This document shows, in pieces, positions 24,952-33,880 of a DNA stretch of 37,863 bases. The number at the start of each line of letters is the position of its first letter. Within the stretch, counting starts at the first letter, position 1. The position numbers and the translations under genes were made by a program. Under the pieces are notes generated by a model, which was not told the origin of the DNA, did not search any database, and was given only the letters and a program-made list of their open reading frames with translations. Origin of the DNA: SVTX01 sp045577415 (GTDB lineage Bacteria > Bacillota > Clostridia > Oscillospirales > CAG-272); contig JAZNII010000027.1 of the NCBI GenBank assembly GCA_045577415.1, positions 1 to 37,863 on the forward strand, in the 5' to 3' direction.

Positions 24952-24980
24952 TTGACAAATTGGTTCATATGTGGTATAAT
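24952..24980 (+). promoter_or_regulatory. Promoter of the small-protein/HExxH operon
   Basis: TTGACA (24952-24957) and TATAAT (24975-24980) have a 17-base spacer that contains CATATG. It resembles the rdrA promoter in the first ten bases, the CATATG position and the -10 box. Confidence 0.9.
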
Positions 24981-25063
24981 GTTTAAACGTAATATCTTAG
25001 AGAAATTGTCAGTTTGACATTTCTTCATCTAGGGTATTTATGTTTTGAAGGAGGGGAGAAACG

Positions 25064-25297
25064 ATGAGTTCGTATAATAGGTTAACATATTCGCAAAAAA
25101 GGGTAGCTCGCGTTTCTAAAACGTTTGCAAGATCTTCTAAAGAGTGCAAGCAAGCCGTCCTTATAGCGGATACCATAGATGATGCTCGGTTATATCGTAT
25201 AGGGTATTGTCAAGATGGTCGAGAGTTGCGTGCAGATTATTATGAGTATGTGTATGATAACTCATTCGCCCGTCGACGCAGACGCAATAGATATTGA
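25064..25297 (+). CDS. 77-residue basic protein upstream of the HExxH gene
   Basis: The start follows AAGGAGGGGAG. The protein is rich in Arg/Ser/Tyr and ends in an Arg cluster (FARRRRRNRY). It has no membrane segment, no signal peptide and no recognised family. It has its own strong promoter with an about 80-base leader, and an intrinsic terminator lies between it and the HExxH gene, so it may be made in excess over the downstream protein. Being under a promoter of the same type as rdrA, it could be part of the same defence locus; nucleic-acid binding is inferred from its charge. Confidence 0.7.
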   Translation: MSSYNRLTYSQKRVARVSKTFARSSKECKQAVLIADTIDDARLYRIGYCQDGRELRADYYEYVYDNSFARRRRRNRY

Positions 25298-25298
25298 A

Positions 25299-25334
25299 AA
25301 TCCTGAATACCCGAAGGTATTCGGGATTTTTTTG
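25299..25334 (+). terminator. Terminator between the 77-residue gene and the HExxH gene
   Basis: AATCC-GAATACC / GGTATTC-GGATT with loop CGAA is followed by seven T. The next ribosome binding site starts about 6 bases later, so the HExxH gene depends on readthrough. Confidence 0.85.
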
Positions 25335-25350
25335 CTTGCAAGGAGGGACC

Positions 25351-27330
25351 ATGTTTCATAATCACGCTGTAGAATTTAACCAAATATTCGAAATGGTAAG
25401 CCCTCAATTGAAAGTAGGGAAATACGCAATGCTTCGGAAATGGCGGAATCACGATACAAGTGTCCCCGCTTTTGACGGACAGTCACACATATTGGTTTAT
25501 TGGGGACCCACATTCCACGAACCCGTAGCCACGCAGGATAGCCAACAATATATAATTGCTGACATACAGCCTATCAGTCCAATATGCTCGCCTTCATTTT
25601 ATGACAAGATCAATAAGGAGACAAGTAAAGTTCATAGTTTTTTAGTGCGTCTGGAAATGCAACTGCTTCGGTACTGCGCTGAACAATGCCAGAAGTCAAA
25701 TGAGGCACAACCTAAAGGTGCTTGGCTTTTTTGTGATATATCAGCTTGTTGCTATGTGCTTTTAGCACAAGAGGGAGTACAAGGGAACGTTCTAGCGGAA
25801 ACGCCAGAGATTTCACCCAAAGAACAGAGTTTTGAGTCATTGTCTAGCATTACCAATTTGAAAAATATGCTTGAGCGTAACGAAAGTTTTCTCAGATATA
25901 ATAATCATCATTGCGAATATTTAAATCTCATTGATAAAGCGCTTGATTTGGAGGTCGATATTCCTGAACGTCAAGACGAAGGAATCGCTTTCGCATGGCT
26001 TTTGGCTAACACAGAACGAAGCGAAACAGCTTTGCGGTTTCTGAAAAGTTCAGGAGAAATCAACTGTTTTGAAGAATATGATGTAAAAACCGTTCGTGAC
26101 ACAAGGTTTTCCTTGTTGAAAAGTTTTGCAAACCGTTTTATGGAACAAGCTTCCACTCCTTCATGCAAAAACCTGATTTGGGCAGTACTGAACTTCACGA
26201 TGTTTTTGCTAGAACTTGCATTCTATCCCAAATGCTTCGAACCCAACACGGAAAAATTTGATGATTTCATGGGCATATACCCTACAATTGACGAGGATGG
26301 CAAAAGCTACTCTACCTTAAATACAGTGTCTCCCATACAGTATTCCCCTCAATTCGCCTATACTTTTCTTTGTATTCCAACATGTTTGAAATATCGATTC
26401 AGTGGGTATCTTCGACAGTTATTACACGAATTTTTTCACTATGTACAAACCGATACTCGTAAAGCAAGGAATCATCTCATACTGAAATTGTTCGGATGCT
26501 GGATCTTATCGAAGAATGTAAATGATAAAGATGTAAAGAAACTTGTAGAATTTTTATATTACCACTATAACCGATTGGGAGATGAATCAGACCTTTTTCA
26601 GGATTCAATGTCTTTTATAACAATTATGCGAGTTGTTTTGAACAGGGTAGACATTGAGCAATATTTAAATAACCAAGGCTTTTATGTCGACAGTAAAGAT
26701 TTTCCAAGCAAATCTGAACAAATTGAACGTCTCTTGAGTTATACCTTCTTTTTTAGAGAGGTGCGTTCAGACATCTCCATGATCAAGTTGTTAAATGTAG
26801 CAAATAGCAAAAATGATTTGATGGGTTTATCAGAATATATACGGCTTATGGCCAACGAAACCGATTGGTCATCGCTTTCTGCCGAGGAAGCGGCTATTGA
26901 TTCCATTTTGCGCTTTGGCTTTATGACACACTGGATATCAAAGGACTCAGATGACCCCGACAGAATCCGAAAAGAAATTGAAGATCAAGCAAAATCCTAT
27001 CCCTCTCTTGAGCAAGAATATATGAATCTTATGGATTATCTTGAAGAATATGAAAAAGAAAGAAAGATCATTGAATCATGCGATTCCGATTTAAGAAAGC
27101 TAACAGCTATATGGGCGGAGGAAGACGAATTCCTGCAAAGAATCATGGGCAACGATCCGAAAACTCCCTGTTCCTTTTGGAAGGATTTTATATCACTTTA
27201 TGACAAGTCGGACTTTGAACAAGATGACTATTCGTTTGAAACAGCGAAAAAGGATTTCGGCATCATGCTTCTGCTTTTGAACCTGCCCTACTACAAAAAG
27301 TATTATATCGACCGCGATACCAACGAATGA
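25351..27330 (+). CDS. Large HExxH protein, putative zinc metallopeptidase
   Basis: 659 residues; AAGGAGGGACC precedes the ATG. The motif LLHEFFHYV places His359, Glu360 and His363 in a zinc-protease-type helix. A following acidic segment (GDESDLFQDSMSF, about residues 412-424) could supply the third ligand. The N-terminal 130 residues (SHILVYWGPTFHEPV ...) and the helical C-terminus are not recognised. There is no signal peptide or membrane anchor, so it should act in the cytoplasm. It converges on rdrB, with a shared terminator between them. An association with RADAR is inferred from location and from promoter similarity; such a partner is not one I know for RADAR. Confidence 0.75.
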   Translation: MFHNHAVEFNQIFEMVSPQLKVGKYAMLRKWRNHDTSVPAFDGQSHILVYWGPTFHEPVATQDSQQYIIADIQPISPICSPSFYDKINKETSKVHSFLVRLEMQLLRYCAEQCQKSNEAQPKGAWLFCDISACCYVLLAQEGVQGNVLAETPEISPKEQSFESLSSITNLKNMLERNESFLRYNNHHCEYLNLIDKALDLEVDIPERQDEGIAFAWLLANTERSETALRFLKSSGEINCFEEYDVKTVRDTRFSLLKSFANRFMEQASTPSCKNLIWAVLNFTMFLLELAFYPKCFEPNTEKFDDFMGIYPTIDEDGKSYSTLNTVSPIQYSPQFAYTFLCIPTCLKYRFSGYLRQLLHEFFHYVQTDTRKARNHLILKLFGCWILSKNVNDKDVKKLVEFLYYHYNRLGDESDLFQDSMSFITIMRVVLNRVDIEQYLNNQGFYVDSKDFPSKSEQIERLLSYTFFFREVRSDISMIKLLNVANSKNDLMGLSEYIRLMANETDWSSLSAEEAAIDSILRFGFMTHWISKDSDDPDRIRKEIEDQAKSYPSLEQEYMNLMDYLEEYEKERKIIESCDSDLRKLTAIWAEEDEFLQRIMGNDPKTPCSFWKDFISLYDKSDFEQDDYSFETAKKDFGIMLLLLNLPYYKKYYIDRDTNE

Positions 27331-27401
27331 AAACGCCCCTTGTCGAAGTGCACAAGTCCGTTAAAAACGGACTTGTGCAACTTCGCAAAGGGGTGTTTTT
27401 A
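27330..27401. terminator. Long bidirectional terminator between the HExxH gene and rdrB
   Basis: A nearly perfect dyad of about 33 bases per arm (AAAACGCCCCTT, CGAAG, GCACAAGTCCGTT and their complements) around a short A loop, with T runs on both strands. It begins at the HExxH stop and its right arm includes the rdrB stop. Confidence 0.9.
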
Positions 27402-30236
27402 TTTGATCTTAAAATTTTGTTCGCATCCGTTTTGTCGAATGTGGTCAAGCCATTCATAAATCTGTTGGGGAAGAATCCTTTCCTCGGGACGACAAAACTG
27501 ATTGTTAGCGTGAAGTGCGGATGCCATCAACGCATATTCGTTTTCCAGCGATGTATCAAAAATGCCCAAATCATCCGTATTGATGGAGGCTTTGATGTGA
27601 GGATTGTCTTTTTGTCCGTTAGGGTGCGAAATGGGATACAAGTATTGGTTATCAAATCGGAAAATGGGGTGCTTCAAATAATCCCGGAAGGTTCCGATTA
27701 AATAGTTCGAGGACGGGTTGCATTCGATCCCAATGCCACAAAGAGCAATATGATACTGCATTTTTTCTTGTATGCGGGTTACCGCCCTTACGATGCATTG
27801 GGGAACCTTATATTCAATTGTTTGGGCGGATTCTTGCTTCATAGCCGAATTCCAATGGTAGCAGTGATATAGCATATTAGATATGGTGTCATATCCCCGA
27901 CCTGCTTTATCTCTAAGACGCCATGTCTCATCTTCGGTAGCATCAAGATCATCCTTGAAACGCATTTTCTCCGCTTGACTTCCGTCGGGATTATGTACAT
28001 AAGCGAGAGGGTCGTTTCCACGAAGAGCCATACTGGAAAAATAATCCTCAATGTCAATGTTATACAAGATGCTTCCGTCTTTATTCTGACTCAAATTGTC
28101 CACGTAAATGCTCTTGAATAGCTTTTTGAACCATTTTCGCACATGTGTTTCCACCTCGGTATCGGGAATGTTGTATTTGAGCATATTTCCATATAGCCAT
28201 ACAAGGTTATCCAAAAGCGCTTGCTTCTGTAGCAAAACAGAATTTCCCTTAAATGCATACCATGCCTCACAGTCTATACCAAGAGCTAGTGCATGGCCAA
28301 GACGGTCCCCAGGCTTCATTTCCAGAAATTCAATTGCTTCATCTATGGCACGAAGACCGTCGATAGGATCCAAAAAATCCTCTCCGGCGTGGTAGGTGAT
28401 CCTCAATGGTGGGACGTAACATGACTCGTCATATGGCTGTCCGCGGGTCAAAAAACTTTGGGTCATTCGTCGAAATTGCGGAGCGAAAACCTCTGGTCTG
28501 CAATCGATCTCGCTGGAGCAAGCATCAATAGCGGTAACCCAGGACATGATCTGTGGATATTTTGAGCGTGCATGTATAATTGCGTTTGCTTGCTTTTCAA
28601 CCTCCGCGCGCATTTCAGAGTCTCTGGGGTGAGTAAGTTCAAATAATTCAGCTTCCCCTTCTGGATAGTTCTCGGGTTCCTTAATGAGTTGTGCTCTTTT
28701 GGGAAAGTGAAGAATATAACTGAGTTTTTGCTGGGCACTTTGAAGGGTTTTGATAGCCAACTCCAGGTCTGAAGGAATAGCAAATCTGTGTGAGAGCAAC
28801 TCTCTTTTTTCCCGCTCCAAATTCTCTATAGATTGAGTGATATTTTCGTGGGAGGTGGACATCAGGCTATGGACATAGGAAGAATAGTATTCTGTATTTG
28901 TTGCGTGAAACAACATAAGCCTTATTTTATCCCGAAGCTTTTCTGGCGTGTTTGAAGGACACATACGTCCCTCAAAGGCAACAACCTGCGGATTAGTGGT
29001 AACAGCTTGTTGTGCGACCCGACAGCGAAGAGCGTCGTATTCCGTTTGGCGTGCCGTGAAATATTCTTTCCTATCCTGATACTGCAAGAAATTTTTGAAT
29101 CCCACACGTTCGTTAACCTGTACGAGCTCGGATCTAAATCTGCAATAAATCAAAAGATAGGCATATGCAAGATCTAAATAGGGGATTATTGCTGGATCTT
29201 GTCGGTAAATCGCTTGAAACAAACCGTACAGGAACCGCTGTTCACCTGCAAGGGGGCGGTATAGTCTTCGTTCATAGTTGCGCAAAGCACGATTGCGAGT
29301 TTGGGATAGGTCGTTATCGTCCAAAGGGGGGAGCGGTTCTCCGTGGAGCGCGTAATCAACCACGAAAGTTTGCTTGTCCGCACCATCTTGGCAAAGAGAT
29401 CGGAGCGCGTAGGTGTAATTATCCAAATCACGAGTATATTGCTCGCAATCCTCCAAAGGCAAACCCATATACTTGGAAATTTGCTCATTATCCGAGAATG
29501 GATCACTTTCAAAGGCGGATAATCCTTGTAGCTTACAATAAAGAAAATAACGAATGTACGCCGCCTTGATAACCAGTGGAAACAGAGATTCATAGGAGGG
29601 ATGCGAATCTAGCGGTTGTGAATCCAAATTCATTTTGCGAAAATCCTTACGCCTATTTCCGCTGATGTGGTTCATTAAGCATATCCATTGGAAGATTGAG
29701 GCATCCGTTGAACCGCCAATGTGGAAGTGGTTCTCCGCCATACCATGATCCAATACACGCTGTAGCTGATCATTATCACTTCTTACAATAGGATTCCAGG
29801 AAAATGTACTGCGTCGGAACGGATAAACGATATCTCTGTGGGCCAAAAATGCGGCAACGAAAATCATAGGACCAATTGGGTGTGCCAACCGACGAAAGTC
29901 CAATAACGCCCCAGATTTGCACAGACATTCGTTTTCTGCGTCCGTTGTTAGTATCTCCCTCACTGCATGAGCTAGCAAGCCAAAAACACCAAATTGTTTA
30001 AGTCCCCCCATACTCGGTTCCAATTTGAATCCCTGAGTATGGCGAAATGCATATTCGGCATCGTCTACCGAGTAATGATTGGCTCGGTTTATCAAGGCCG
30101 TCTGGGCAAGCTCGCGGTTAAAATCAATGCAGAGAGGCTCCAGATTCTTATGGGCTTCGAGTTTCAGCCATCTGTTAATAGCGGCAGAGGCAGGGACGTC
30201 GCGAAATAGAACGCGAAGGGTGTCTTCTGTAATCAT
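27399..30236 (-). CDS. rdrB: RADAR adenosine deaminase RdrB
   Basis: 945 residues. All adenosine-deaminase landmarks are present: the metal-binding HxH in MAENHFHIGGSTDA (His170, His172), YHAGEDF (about 613), DRLGHALALG (about 645), ECNPSSN (about 840) and SINTDDLG (about 886). The large N-terminal part and total length are as in RdrB rather than a housekeeping deaminase. Its ATG overlaps the rdrA stop (ATGA), so the two are co-translated. In RADAR, RdrB forms cage-like assemblies and, with RdrA, converts adenine to inosine during phage infection; both RNA and (d)ATP have been proposed as substrates. The KomA deaminase of the Kongming system is the main alternative; the adjoining rdrA favours RADAR. 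Confidence 0.88.
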   Translation of the reverse strand: MITEDTLRVLFRDVPASAAINRWLKLEAHKNLEPLCIDFNRELAQTALINRANHYSVDDAEYAFRHTQGFKLEPSMGGLKQFGVFGLLAHAVREILTTDAENECLCKSGALLDFRRLAHPIGPMIFVAAFLAHRDIVYPFRRSTFSWNPIVRSDNDQLQRVLDHGMAENHFHIGGSTDASIFQWICLMNHISGNRRKDFRKMNLDSQPLDSHPSYESLFPLVIKAAYIRYFLYCKLQGLSAFESDPFSDNEQISKYMGLPLEDCEQYTRDLDNYTYALRSLCQDGADKQTFVVDYALHGEPLPPLDDNDLSQTRNRALRNYERRLYRPLAGEQRFLYGLFQAIYRQDPAIIPYLDLAYAYLLIYCRFRSELVQVNERVGFKNFLQYQDRKEYFTARQTEYDALRCRVAQQAVTTNPQVVAFEGRMCPSNTPEKLRDKIRLMLFHATNTEYYSSYVHSLMSTSHENITQSIENLEREKRELLSHRFAIPSDLELAIKTLQSAQQKLSYILHFPKRAQLIKEPENYPEGEAELFELTHPRDSEMRAEVEKQANAIIHARSKYPQIMSWVTAIDACSSEIDCRPEVFAPQFRRMTQSFLTRGQPYDESCYVPPLRITYHAGEDFLDPIDGLRAIDEAIEFLEMKPGDRLGHALALGIDCEAWYAFKGNSVLLQKQALLDNLVWLYGNMLKYNIPDTEVETHVRKWFKKLFKSIYVDNLSQNKDGSILYNIDIEDYFSSMALRGNDPLAYVHNPDGSQAEKMRFKDDLDATEDETWRLRDKAGRGYDTISNMLYHCYHWNSAMKQESAQTIEYKVPQCIVRAVTRIQEKMQYHIALCGIGIECNPSSNYLIGTFRDYLKHPIFRFDNQYLYPISHPNGQKDNPHIKASINTDDLGIFDTSLENEYALMASALHANNQFCRPEERILPQQIYEWLDHIRQNGCEQNFKIK

Positions 30237-33010
30237 TCAGTAGCCCCCACTATCTTTTTTTTGTAATAATCTGTTTTCTTGATTTCCTCAATCGCAGCAC
30301 TTAATGATTGATCAAAAGTTTTCTTCGCCATATCCCTCGTGTCGATTGCTTGATTGGAACCTTCGGACAATGCAGAACCTTCTGCTCTTGCCTCATTATA
30401 TTGCTGTTGGTTGGATTTCACGCGAGATAAAATCTGCAGCACTTCCTTAAGATCTTCTACACTGTCTCGGTCCTCATTAAGTCCATTAAGCATGTAGTAT
30501 GTTACACTTGTGTAGGCATAGCATTTCCCGAATATGCCTTCTCTCGCTGATTCTAATTCTTTAATTAGTCTAGGAGTTTCTTTGGAAAATGCATCAAGTA
30601 TCTTTTTTAATGGATTTATTTGTTTCCGTGAAGCTGTAAGCGGAATATATATACAAATCGTTTTCAACAACTCGTCCATTGCCGTTGCCCTTTGCGATTC
30701 AAGTTTTACGAAAGCATCTTCGGGTTCAAGCTTTAATTGGTCGAAGTTAAGTTCCCGACACTCTCGGCGAAACTCCTCATAAAAGCGATACATAAAATCA
30801 AAAGAATAGAAGGGAAAATAGACGATTTTTTCATCACGTGCATTCTCGGGCTCTAATGCATTTGTGTAATATGCCAAATAATGACATACTGCGGAACCAG
30901 TATCTCCTTTTGAAAAATGATAATATGGCTCCCCCTTCTCGTTATGATTGCGATAGGACAAACAATCTTTAATAAGATTCCTAGATGCGAAAGAAGAACC
31001 CGTTGGTTGCTTTTCCCGAGAGCCTTCTCTTGCATCCTTGTTTTCTTTTGCAGAAGAGCTTTTTATTTTTCGTTGGAATGCGAAAAATAGCTTATCATAC
31101 TCTTCGTAACCCTTGCGAGACTCATACCAATCACCATTCTCCGAAATGTTTGTAAATGTCGTTGCGTTGGCATCTACAATCAATCCGCCAACGGTTCTGC
31201 GGAAAGGTTTGGATACTATCCTTTGAGGTTCTTTTTGGGGATCATGCATATAGAATTCCCGTGTCATACGAATACTCCACATAGTACGAATGACTTCGAC
31301 CAAATACGCAATATACCTGCAGCGGGTCTTGACACTGATTTTGCCAAGGACGTAAAGAATGTCACCGATGCTGATGCAATCCGCATAGCTGACCGCTTTC
31401 TCTAAATAGTATGTTTCGTCTTCTTTTGCATTCTTCGCATTAGCGGAGCATTTTAGATTTTTAAATGCCTCCTTGATGTGTTTGGGAAGTTTCGATTCCA
31501 CTATGTCACCGACAATTTTCGCATTCAACCGCTCCAACGGAACCGTGTGCAATTCGAGAATCAGGTTTTGCAGAGTCGAGGCTAATGCTTGATTTTCCTT
31601 ATTATGATTGAGCGATTCTCCGTAGGTTGAAAGATTATCCAACAGATAATTTTCAAAAATCGTGAGATTCTTATCGAGAATATTCTTGTTTACATGGTTT
31701 CCTTGAAAGAAATCGTCAAACCCCTGAAGCCCCGGAATTAAATCCGGCAGGGGATCTTTCGAAATGGTAAGCGCATCCTCCATGCCTGAAAACATAGCTA
31801 TGAAATTGTGCAAAGAACGAAGATTGTTGGGAATTAGAAGATGCTCGCCATCTTTGTTGCACACGGGAATCATGAGAGTTTTTCGCCAAATCATATGGAG
31901 CGTTCGATACAAAACCTTGGAACGAGTCTCTTGGGGTAGACAACCATATAGGTAGTCGGAGCATACCTCATTATCGTTATTATCCTTTTCCGTGATATAT
32001 ATATCTTTTCTTTTGTTCTTCCCGTCTTTATCTTCGCCCTCAAGGAAAAGGTTAAATTCTCGTAAACGGTCCGAATTCCAAACGGGCATAGCGTGGCAAC
32101 GTGAGGCGGGAAATAGCTTTTCATAGCTGCGGAAGGCCAGCTCCATGCTGATATTTCGAATCAACGGCTTGGTATAGTTGTCAACATTTCCAAACGCAGT
32201 GATATAGGATGCCTGAAGCACGGTTCTTAATTGTTCGCTCTGCATAGTCATTAGAATAATGACGTTTCTCATGCACAGGAATTTGCGGATTTCTTCAATA
32301 ATGGAGAAGGCTCCCTCGCTACACATATCCAGGTCATCCAACATGATAACCAGATATTTGTTCGTGTTTGCGGGATTATCGCAATATAGATTGAGGTAAT
32401 TCATTATCAAATCATGAAGTCTTTTGCGGAGATTACCAACCTTTTCGGAGTCTTGAAGAATGTCATCGCCGCATTTGAACCAGTCGCCTGTGCTATACAT
32501 AACGGCTGTGTTGTTGACCTCCTTAGCCAACAGAACGAAGTCGCGCTTTTTATCTACTGAAAGAGCCCGATTGTTGTTGCTGTATTCGCGATACATACTT
32601 GCTGTGATATTGCCAATCACCGATTCGTTTTTTCCAAACTGTGTTGCGTCAATGGGAGGGAGAACAGAGAAGGAACTCTTATAATCCGTCAATGATTTCA
32701 AATACTCAGCAAAGCTATTCATGGCAGAACTTTTACCGCTACCACGGCTACCCGTGATGGCGATAATCGGATTCACAAACGGCTCATAGTCACTTTTTTT
32801 AAAAGAATTCTCCCCTGAGTGATAACAAGCGGAACATTTACTATCCGCAATTTCGTTGTTATGGAGGATGATGTTCTCCACTGAGTGCCAGCATCCGCTA
32901 TAAACGCTAGGAAACATCGTATTCTTAAAATTGTTATTATGATCAAGTTTAGTTTTGATCACTCCATATTGGGGTGGATACTTTACGATAAATAATTTTT
33001 CATTACTCAT
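30233..33010 (-). CDS. rdrA: RADAR ATPase RdrA
   Basis: 925 residues. Walker A is GSRGSGKSS (87-95), preceded by a CSACYH cysteine pair. Walker B is YLVIMLDDLDMC (about 219-230), followed by the sensor-like region FLCMRNVIILMTMQSEQLRT. The segment VLPPIDATQF before the second half of the ATPase is typical for RdrA-like STAND/KAP-type ATPases. The C-terminal about 600 residues are helical and family-specific. RdrA forms a ring that loads onto the RdrB cage. Translation is probably coupled to an 11-residue peptide whose stop overlaps the rdrA start. It heads the leftward rdrA-rdrB operon with a consensus promoter. Confidence 0.88.
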   Translation of the reverse strand: MSNEKLFIVKYPPQYGVIKTKLDHNNNFKNTMFPSVYSGCWHSVENIILHNNEIADSKCSACYHSGENSFKKSDYEPFVNPIIAITGSRGSGKSSAMNSFAEYLKSLTDYKSSFSVLPPIDATQFGKNESVIGNITASMYREYSNNNRALSVDKKRDFVLLAKEVNNTAVMYSTGDWFKCGDDILQDSEKVGNLRKRLHDLIMNYLNLYCDNPANTNKYLVIMLDDLDMCSEGAFSIIEEIRKFLCMRNVIILMTMQSEQLRTVLQASYITAFGNVDNYTKPLIRNISMELAFRSYEKLFPASRCHAMPVWNSDRLREFNLFLEGEDKDGKNKRKDIYITEKDNNDNEVCSDYLYGCLPQETRSKVLYRTLHMIWRKTLMIPVCNKDGEHLLIPNNLRSLHNFIAMFSGMEDALTISKDPLPDLIPGLQGFDDFFQGNHVNKNILDKNLTIFENYLLDNLSTYGESLNHNKENQALASTLQNLILELHTVPLERLNAKIVGDIVESKLPKHIKEAFKNLKCSANAKNAKEDETYYLEKAVSYADCISIGDILYVLGKISVKTRCRYIAYLVEVIRTMWSIRMTREFYMHDPQKEPQRIVSKPFRRTVGGLIVDANATTFTNISENGDWYESRKGYEEYDKLFFAFQRKIKSSSAKENKDAREGSREKQPTGSSFASRNLIKDCLSYRNHNEKGEPYYHFSKGDTGSAVCHYLAYYTNALEPENARDEKIVYFPFYSFDFMYRFYEEFRRECRELNFDQLKLEPEDAFVKLESQRATAMDELLKTICIYIPLTASRKQINPLKKILDAFSKETPRLIKELESAREGIFGKCYAYTSVTYYMLNGLNEDRDSVEDLKEVLQILSRVKSNQQQYNEARAEGSALSEGSNQAIDTRDMAKKTFDQSLSAAIEEIKKTDYYKKKIVGATE

Positions 33011-33042
33011 GATTGTTTCGCAAGCTCGCCGAATTTGGGCAT
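33007..33042 (-). CDS. 11-residue leader peptide coupled to rdrA
   Basis: The only strong ribosome binding site before rdrA (AAGGAGG, 33060-33054) lies 11 bases upstream of an ATG at 33042 that encodes MPKFGELAKQS and stops at 33007. The stop overlaps the rdrA ATG (ATGA), and rdrA has no site of its own. Translation of the peptide would deliver ribosomes to rdrA. Confidence 0.6.
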   Translation of the reverse strand: MPKFGELAKQS

Positions 33043-33090
33043 TTGGATGCGATCCTCCTTTTTTGTTGTCTATCTGAACGCTTTAAAATT

Positions 33091-33136
33091 GATAAATTTC
33101 CATTTTTATTATACTCCATATGTGGAAATTTGTCAA
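33091..33136 (-). promoter_or_regulatory. Promoter and dyad of the rdrA-rdrB operon
   Basis: TTGACA (33136-33131) and TATAAT (33113-33108) are 17 bases apart on the minus strand. GATAAATTTCCA (33091-33102) and TGGAAATTTGTC (33123-33134) form an inverted repeat with one mismatch, covering the -35 edge and the start region, a likely operator. Confidence 0.85.
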
Positions 33137-33217
33137 TATGATTAACAGTGAAACTGAAAAAATGTAAAAAAATAAGTTCCGGAGAGTTGTTTTGTTGAAA
33201 AAGCTCCTTTATCCTGG

Positions 33218-33246
33218 TTGCTTTTTTATTTGCTATATGATATAAT
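33218..33246 (+). promoter_or_regulatory. Promoter of the HAM1-SIR2 pair
   Basis: TTGCTT (33218-33223) and TATAAT (33241-33246) with 17-base spacing, directed away from the rdrA promoter about 80 bases to its left. Confidence 0.75.
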
Positions 33247-33276
33247 ATAAGCGTAGACATGAATGGAGGTGCTTTT

Positions 33277-33876
33277 ATGGCCTACGAGCATACTGTATAT
33301 TTCGTATCAAAAAATGAGTATAAGCTACGCGAAATACGAGACATCTGGAAGAGTAAGGTATATTATCTAGAATCCTGTAGTGAATCAATCATAGAAATTC
33401 AGGACTCTAGCATTCAAAAAATTGTTGAGGCAAAAGCTAAAGAAGCATACAAACGAATATTTAGGCCAGTTCTTGTAGAGCATTCTGGACTGATTCTTCC
33501 AGAGTATGGAAATCTTCCTGGAGGCTTGACGAAAATAGTTTGGGACTCATTAACCGAAAACGGGAATCATCCCGAAAAATTCAGCGAATTGTTCGCGCCT
33601 TCGGGTTCAACTCCTGCCATTGCTCAAAGCGTAGTAGCTTATTGCGATGGAAGAACAGTTTTTTCTTTTATTGGAGAGGTTCACGGAAATATTGTTAAGG
33701 TTCCCCGCGGAAAAAATGGGTTTGCGTGGGATTGTGTATTTGAACCAATTCCCAATGTAGGGAACCTCACTTTTGCAGAAATGAATGATTTCCAAAAAAT
33801 AGAGTGCTCTATGAGATCTTTGGCTATGAGACATTTTTTGGACTATTTGGATAAAATCGAATCTAAGGAGGAATAG
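33277..33876 (+). CDS. HAM1/ITPase-like nucleotide-binding protein, catalytic Asp replaced
   Basis: 199 residues from the ATG at 33277, 6 bases after GGAGGTG; an earlier ATG at 33259 precedes that site. The HAM1 (RdgB-type) fold is read from FVSKNEYKLREI, VEHSGLILPEYGNLPGGLTK, GFAWDCVFEP and FAEMNDFQKIECSMRSLA. Active family members remove ITP, dITP and XTP and have ADDSGL at the metal/base position; here this is VEHSGL, with His69 in place of the catalytic Asp. Substrate-recognition segments are kept. It therefore probably binds but does not hydrolyse inosine nucleotides. It is followed by SIR2 with 4 bases between, as in Kongming, where a HAM1-like protein is the dITP sensor. Confidence 0.85.
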   Translation: MAYEHTVYFVSKNEYKLREIRDIWKSKVYYLESCSESIIEIQDSSIQKIVEAKAKEAYKRIFRPVLVEHSGLILPEYGNLPGGLTKIVWDSLTENGNHPEKFSELFAPSGSTPAIAQSVVAYCDGRTVFSFIGEVHGNIVKVPRGKNGFAWDCVFEPIPNVGNLTFAEMNDFQKIECSMRSLAMRHFLDYLDKIESKEE

Positions 33877-33880
33877 CATA

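Noticed and set aside
24758..24958. 66-residue minus-strand frame in the AT-rich region
   Set aside because: No ribosome binding site; covers a plus-strand promoter with operator dyad.
27399..30236. Housekeeping adenosine deaminase
   Set aside because: At 945 residues it is far longer than a metabolic deaminase and is co-translated with an RdrA ATPase.
33259..33276. Earlier ATG for the HAM1-like gene
   Set aside because: It lies before the GGAGGTG site; the ATG at 33277 has correct spacing and starts the conserved domain.
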